DNA from: Onchidella celtica
Taxonomy: Eukaryota; Mollusca; Gastropoda; Systellommatophora; Onchidiidae
NCBI GenBank assembly: GCA_963931925.1
Contig: OZ007569.1
Location: forward strand, 46,057,021-46,121,020
Length of the DNA stretch: 64,000 nucleotides
Reading direction: 5' to 3'
Within the stretch, counting starts at the first letter, position 1. Every line of letters begins with the position of its first letter. The notes below the pieces were generated by a model, which searched no databases, was not told the origin of the DNA, and saw only the letters and a list, made by a program, of their open reading frames with translations. Positions 61,551 to 64,000 of this stretch are shown here, one piece after another. The position numbers and the translations under genes were made by a program.

Positions 61551-64000
61551 AAGACTATTCCAGTCATGTCCGCCCTACATGAACTGGGTGAATTAACATT
61601 TTACCAGGGCCGCGTGAACGCGATTCGCGCTTCTGTTCTACGTGACTCCGGATGCACGACTATCGGCGTTCGACAGTCACTAGTCCGTCCAACACAATTT
61701 TTGGACAAGGAGGTAACTTGTATTACTTTTGGCGGATCTGTAGAGCGATTCCGTCTTGCAGAAGTTTATATTGATACACCTTTTCTCACAGGTATTGTTA
61801 CTGCATGTGTACTGCCTAATCCAGTGGCTGATGTAATCATAGGGAATGTACCTCAAGTAAATAAGTTTCCTATCGGTAACTTGGAAATTTGGACTGAGGA
61901 TGAGAGTATTGCTTGTGCGACAACACGCTTACAATCGAGTCGACGAGCAGACAGTCCATTGAGTAATCCTACTATTGAAGTGAACATAACGTCTAGTGCA
62001 TTTCATGATGAGCAACATTCAGATCCCACATTGAAACATTTGTTTGCTAAGGTTGATCCTACCGCACCGGATACCTCTAAGTTTCTTATTAAAGATGACT
62101 TACTATATCGTAATTTTCGGAATAAGCGAGAGGCCGTTATGCAACTTGTAGTACCGAGATCTTTTCGTCGCGACATTATTCGTCTCGCGCATGACACTTC
62201 CTTGGCGGGTCACCAGGGAAAGGCCAGAACTAAGTCTCGAATACTATCCCAATTTTTTTGGCCCAGTATTTACGCAGATGTAAACCGGTTCGTATCAACA
62301 TGTGACGTATGTCAGAGACGTACCCCTAAAGGAAGAGCATCGAGAGCTCCTCTGCAGGAGATGCCTATGGTCTCCAGACCATTTGAGCGCGTTGCCGTAG
62401 ATATAGTTGGTCCTCTACACAAGTCAGACAGAGGACATCGTTTTATACTTTCTGTCATTGACTACGCAACCCGTTGGCCAGAGGCCATTCCGCTAAAAGA
62501 CATTTCAGCTGATCATGTCGCTGAAGCTCTTATTACTATTTTTTCGCGTCTAGGGTTTCCGGTTGAAATTTTATCGGACAGAGGTCCACAGTTTACCTCT
62601 GAGCTTTTTAAGAAAGTCTTGGAATTGGTCGGGATTAAACAAAGATTGACATCTCCATACCACCCACAGTCTAATGGCTGCTGTGAACGTTGGAATGCTA
62701 CCATGAAAAGTATGCTTGCACGAGTTTCCGCCGACAAACCGAGTGATTGGGATCGACAACTCCCCGCTATTCTTTTTGCATACCGAGAACTACCGAACGC
62801 ATCGACGGGTTTTTCTCCCTTCGAATTATTGTATGGTCGTAAGCCGCGTGGTCCAATGGCCATACTCCATGATTTATTCGCCGGATCAGACACCGACGAC
62901 AACGATACGCGGTCTGCATATCAATACGTTGTAGACTTGCGCCAGCGAATTCTTAACGCATGTCAGCTCGCACAAAAATCTTCAGCTGCGCATGCTAGTC
63001 TTTATAAACAATATCGTGATCAAGGTAGCCGATTGCGAACCTTGACCGTCGGAGACCAAACTCTTGTTCTCCTTCCGGAAACGAAAAATAAACTCCTCCT
63101 TACATGGAAAGGACCTTTCAAAGTTCTAAAGAGACTTTCTCGAGTAAATTATCTTATCAAGATTCGGGGACAGGACAAAGTCTTCCATATAAATATGTTA
63201 AAGCAGTACCTATCCGACGATGATAATCGACAGAATAATCACCGAAATGTGGTTGCACAGGCCAATGCGGCCTTGGTTTCAGTTGACGATGATGATCCTA
63301 TTAAGATAGAGAATTCAATACCCGCACTTCGATCTTCTGAAAACACTTCGGATGTGAATATAAATCCAGATTTATCTGAATCGCAAAGGCAAGATTTAAG
63401 AGATTTGCTTAACGAGTTTACTACTGTCTTTACTGATCTACCAGGTAATACTTCTTTGGTACAGCATGTTATAAGATTAAAGACGGATATACCCGTCTTT
63501 GTTAAACCATACCCGCGTCCGCTGCACGCACAAGAGACTATAATAACCGAGGTACGTAACATGTTTCACCTGGGAGTGATAGAACGATCGACGAGTCCAT
63601 ATAACTCACCCATCGTCTTAGTGAAAAAAAAAGATGATACCGTGCGTTTTTGTATTGATTATCGTAAACTTAATGAGGTTACGATATATGACGCTGAACC
63701 GATTCCCAACCAGGAGAATCTTTTTGCTCAGTTAGCGAGGGCAACGATTTTTTCTAAAATTGATCTTTCCAAAGGTTATTGGCAAATTCCGCTTGATGAG
63801 AATAGCAAGCAATATACCGCCTTTCAGACCCCGTTGGGTCTTATGCAGTGGCGCTATATGCCTTTCGGGTTAGTTACAGCCCCTGCTACTTTCGCCCGTA
63901 TGATGACAATATTGCTCCAGGGTATGAATTCCGTATTGTCGTATTTTGACGACATTTGTATTTATGAAACCGATTGGTCGGGCCACATCGCAGCCCTACG
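61545..64000 (+). CDS. pol: Pol of the Gmr1-like retrotransposon (partial): protease, integrase, reverse transcriptase
   Basis: 818 codons open to the window end. Protease: VLRDSGCTTIGV holds the D-S-G active site. Integrase: HHCC finger (RLAHDTSLAGHQ, then STCDVCQRR), and catalytic D at codon 62400 (VDIVGPL), D at 62577 (LSDRGPQF) and E at 62685 (GCCERWN). A GPY/F module follows (TWKGPFKVLKRLSRVNYLIK). The RT comes after: VKKKDDTVRFCIDYRKLNEV, KIDLSKGYWQIPL, FGLVTAPATFARMM and the YFDD catalytic box at 63942-63953. The integrase-before-RT order is unlike ordinary gypsy elements. Pol may start by readthrough of the gag stop; the first internal Met codon is 61566. RNase H and the 3' LTR are expected beyond the window. 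Confidence 0.93.

Larger units (their letters stand above)
57434..64000 (+). mobile_element. Gmr1-like LTR retrotransposon (protease-integrase-RT order), 3' end outside window
   Basis: 5' LTR 57439-58724, candidate primer-binding site, 1.5-kb leader, gag 60252-61544 and pol 61545 to beyond 64000. Pol has protease, then HHCC zinc finger, integrase DDE core and GPY/F module, and only then a Ty3/gypsy-type RT. Integrase ahead of RT in a gypsy-type pol is the mark of the Gmr1 group, first described from deuterostomes. The frame shows no defect over the visible 2.4 kb of pol, so the copy may be intact. It sits antisense in an USH2A intron about 180 bp upstream of an exon. A related solo LTR is in DCAF4 intron 1. 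Confidence 0.9.

Noticed and set aside
1-64000. CRISPR arrays, bacterial operons, riboswitches or ribosome binding sites
   Set aside because: The window is eukaryotic with spliced genes. The tandem repeats seen are minisatellites or parts of transposons, not spacer arrays.

Overview
The window is animal nuclear DNA: AT-rich, with small exons bounded by consensus GT/AG sites, long introns, and many LINEs, a tRNA-derived SINE, inverted-repeat (MITE-like) elements and LTR elements. The mix of transposons and the divergence of the genes suggest a lophotrochozoan, most likely a mollusc and perhaps a gastropod. That placement is an inference, not a proof.

Three cellular genes are supported. (1) 9801-10547, minus: a single-exon sesquipedalian (PHETA/FAM109) PH-domain protein that ends in an OCRL-binding F&H motif. 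(2) 21210-33296, plus: a complete seven-exon DCAF4 (WDR21) gene, 599 aa. Every splice phase agrees, and two WDxR boxes for DDB1 binding are visible. (3) 37870-57257, minus: the 3' part of an usherin (USH2A) gene. Seventeen phase-consistent exons encode about 1,645 residues: some 15 fibronectin type III domains, a transmembrane helix and a cytoplasmic tail that ends in the PDZ ligand DTHL. DCAF4 and USH2A converge. The upstream exons of USH2A lie beyond the window.

The remainder is mostly transposon-derived or featureless. 1-9.8 kb holds a THAP-bearing inverted-repeat element and a TTAA-flanked MITE. 10.5-17.2 kb holds dispersed repeats, AGATCT arrays, an RNase H-bearing I-like LINE with an intact 783-codon ORF but an internal RT deletion, and two copies of one MITE family. 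17.5-20.9 kb is a stack of LINEs: a minus-strand L2-like element split by an RTE-like 3' end, then a plus-strand Jockey/CR1-like element with one in-frame TAG. DCAF4 introns carry a solo LTR with a perfect 5-bp target duplication and several MITEs. 35.5-37.6 kb carries nested MITEs and a possible LTR. USH2A introns carry two pogo-like elements, a SINE, minisatellites and a tiny LINE 3' end with a 15-bp target duplication.

57.4 kb to the window end is the 5' part of a large LTR retrotransposon inserted antisense in an USH2A intron. It has a 1.3-kb LTR, a candidate primer-binding site, a 1.5-kb leader, gag, and a pol still open at 64000. Pol runs protease - integrase - reverse transcriptase, with integrase BEFORE a Ty3/gypsy-type RT. 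This is the rare Gmr1-like layout. gag and pol are in the same frame, separated by one UGA inside a CAR-YYA readthrough context. The leader just upstream of gag carries about eight regularly spaced CAGTG/CACTG stem-loops. This element is the most unusual system in the window.
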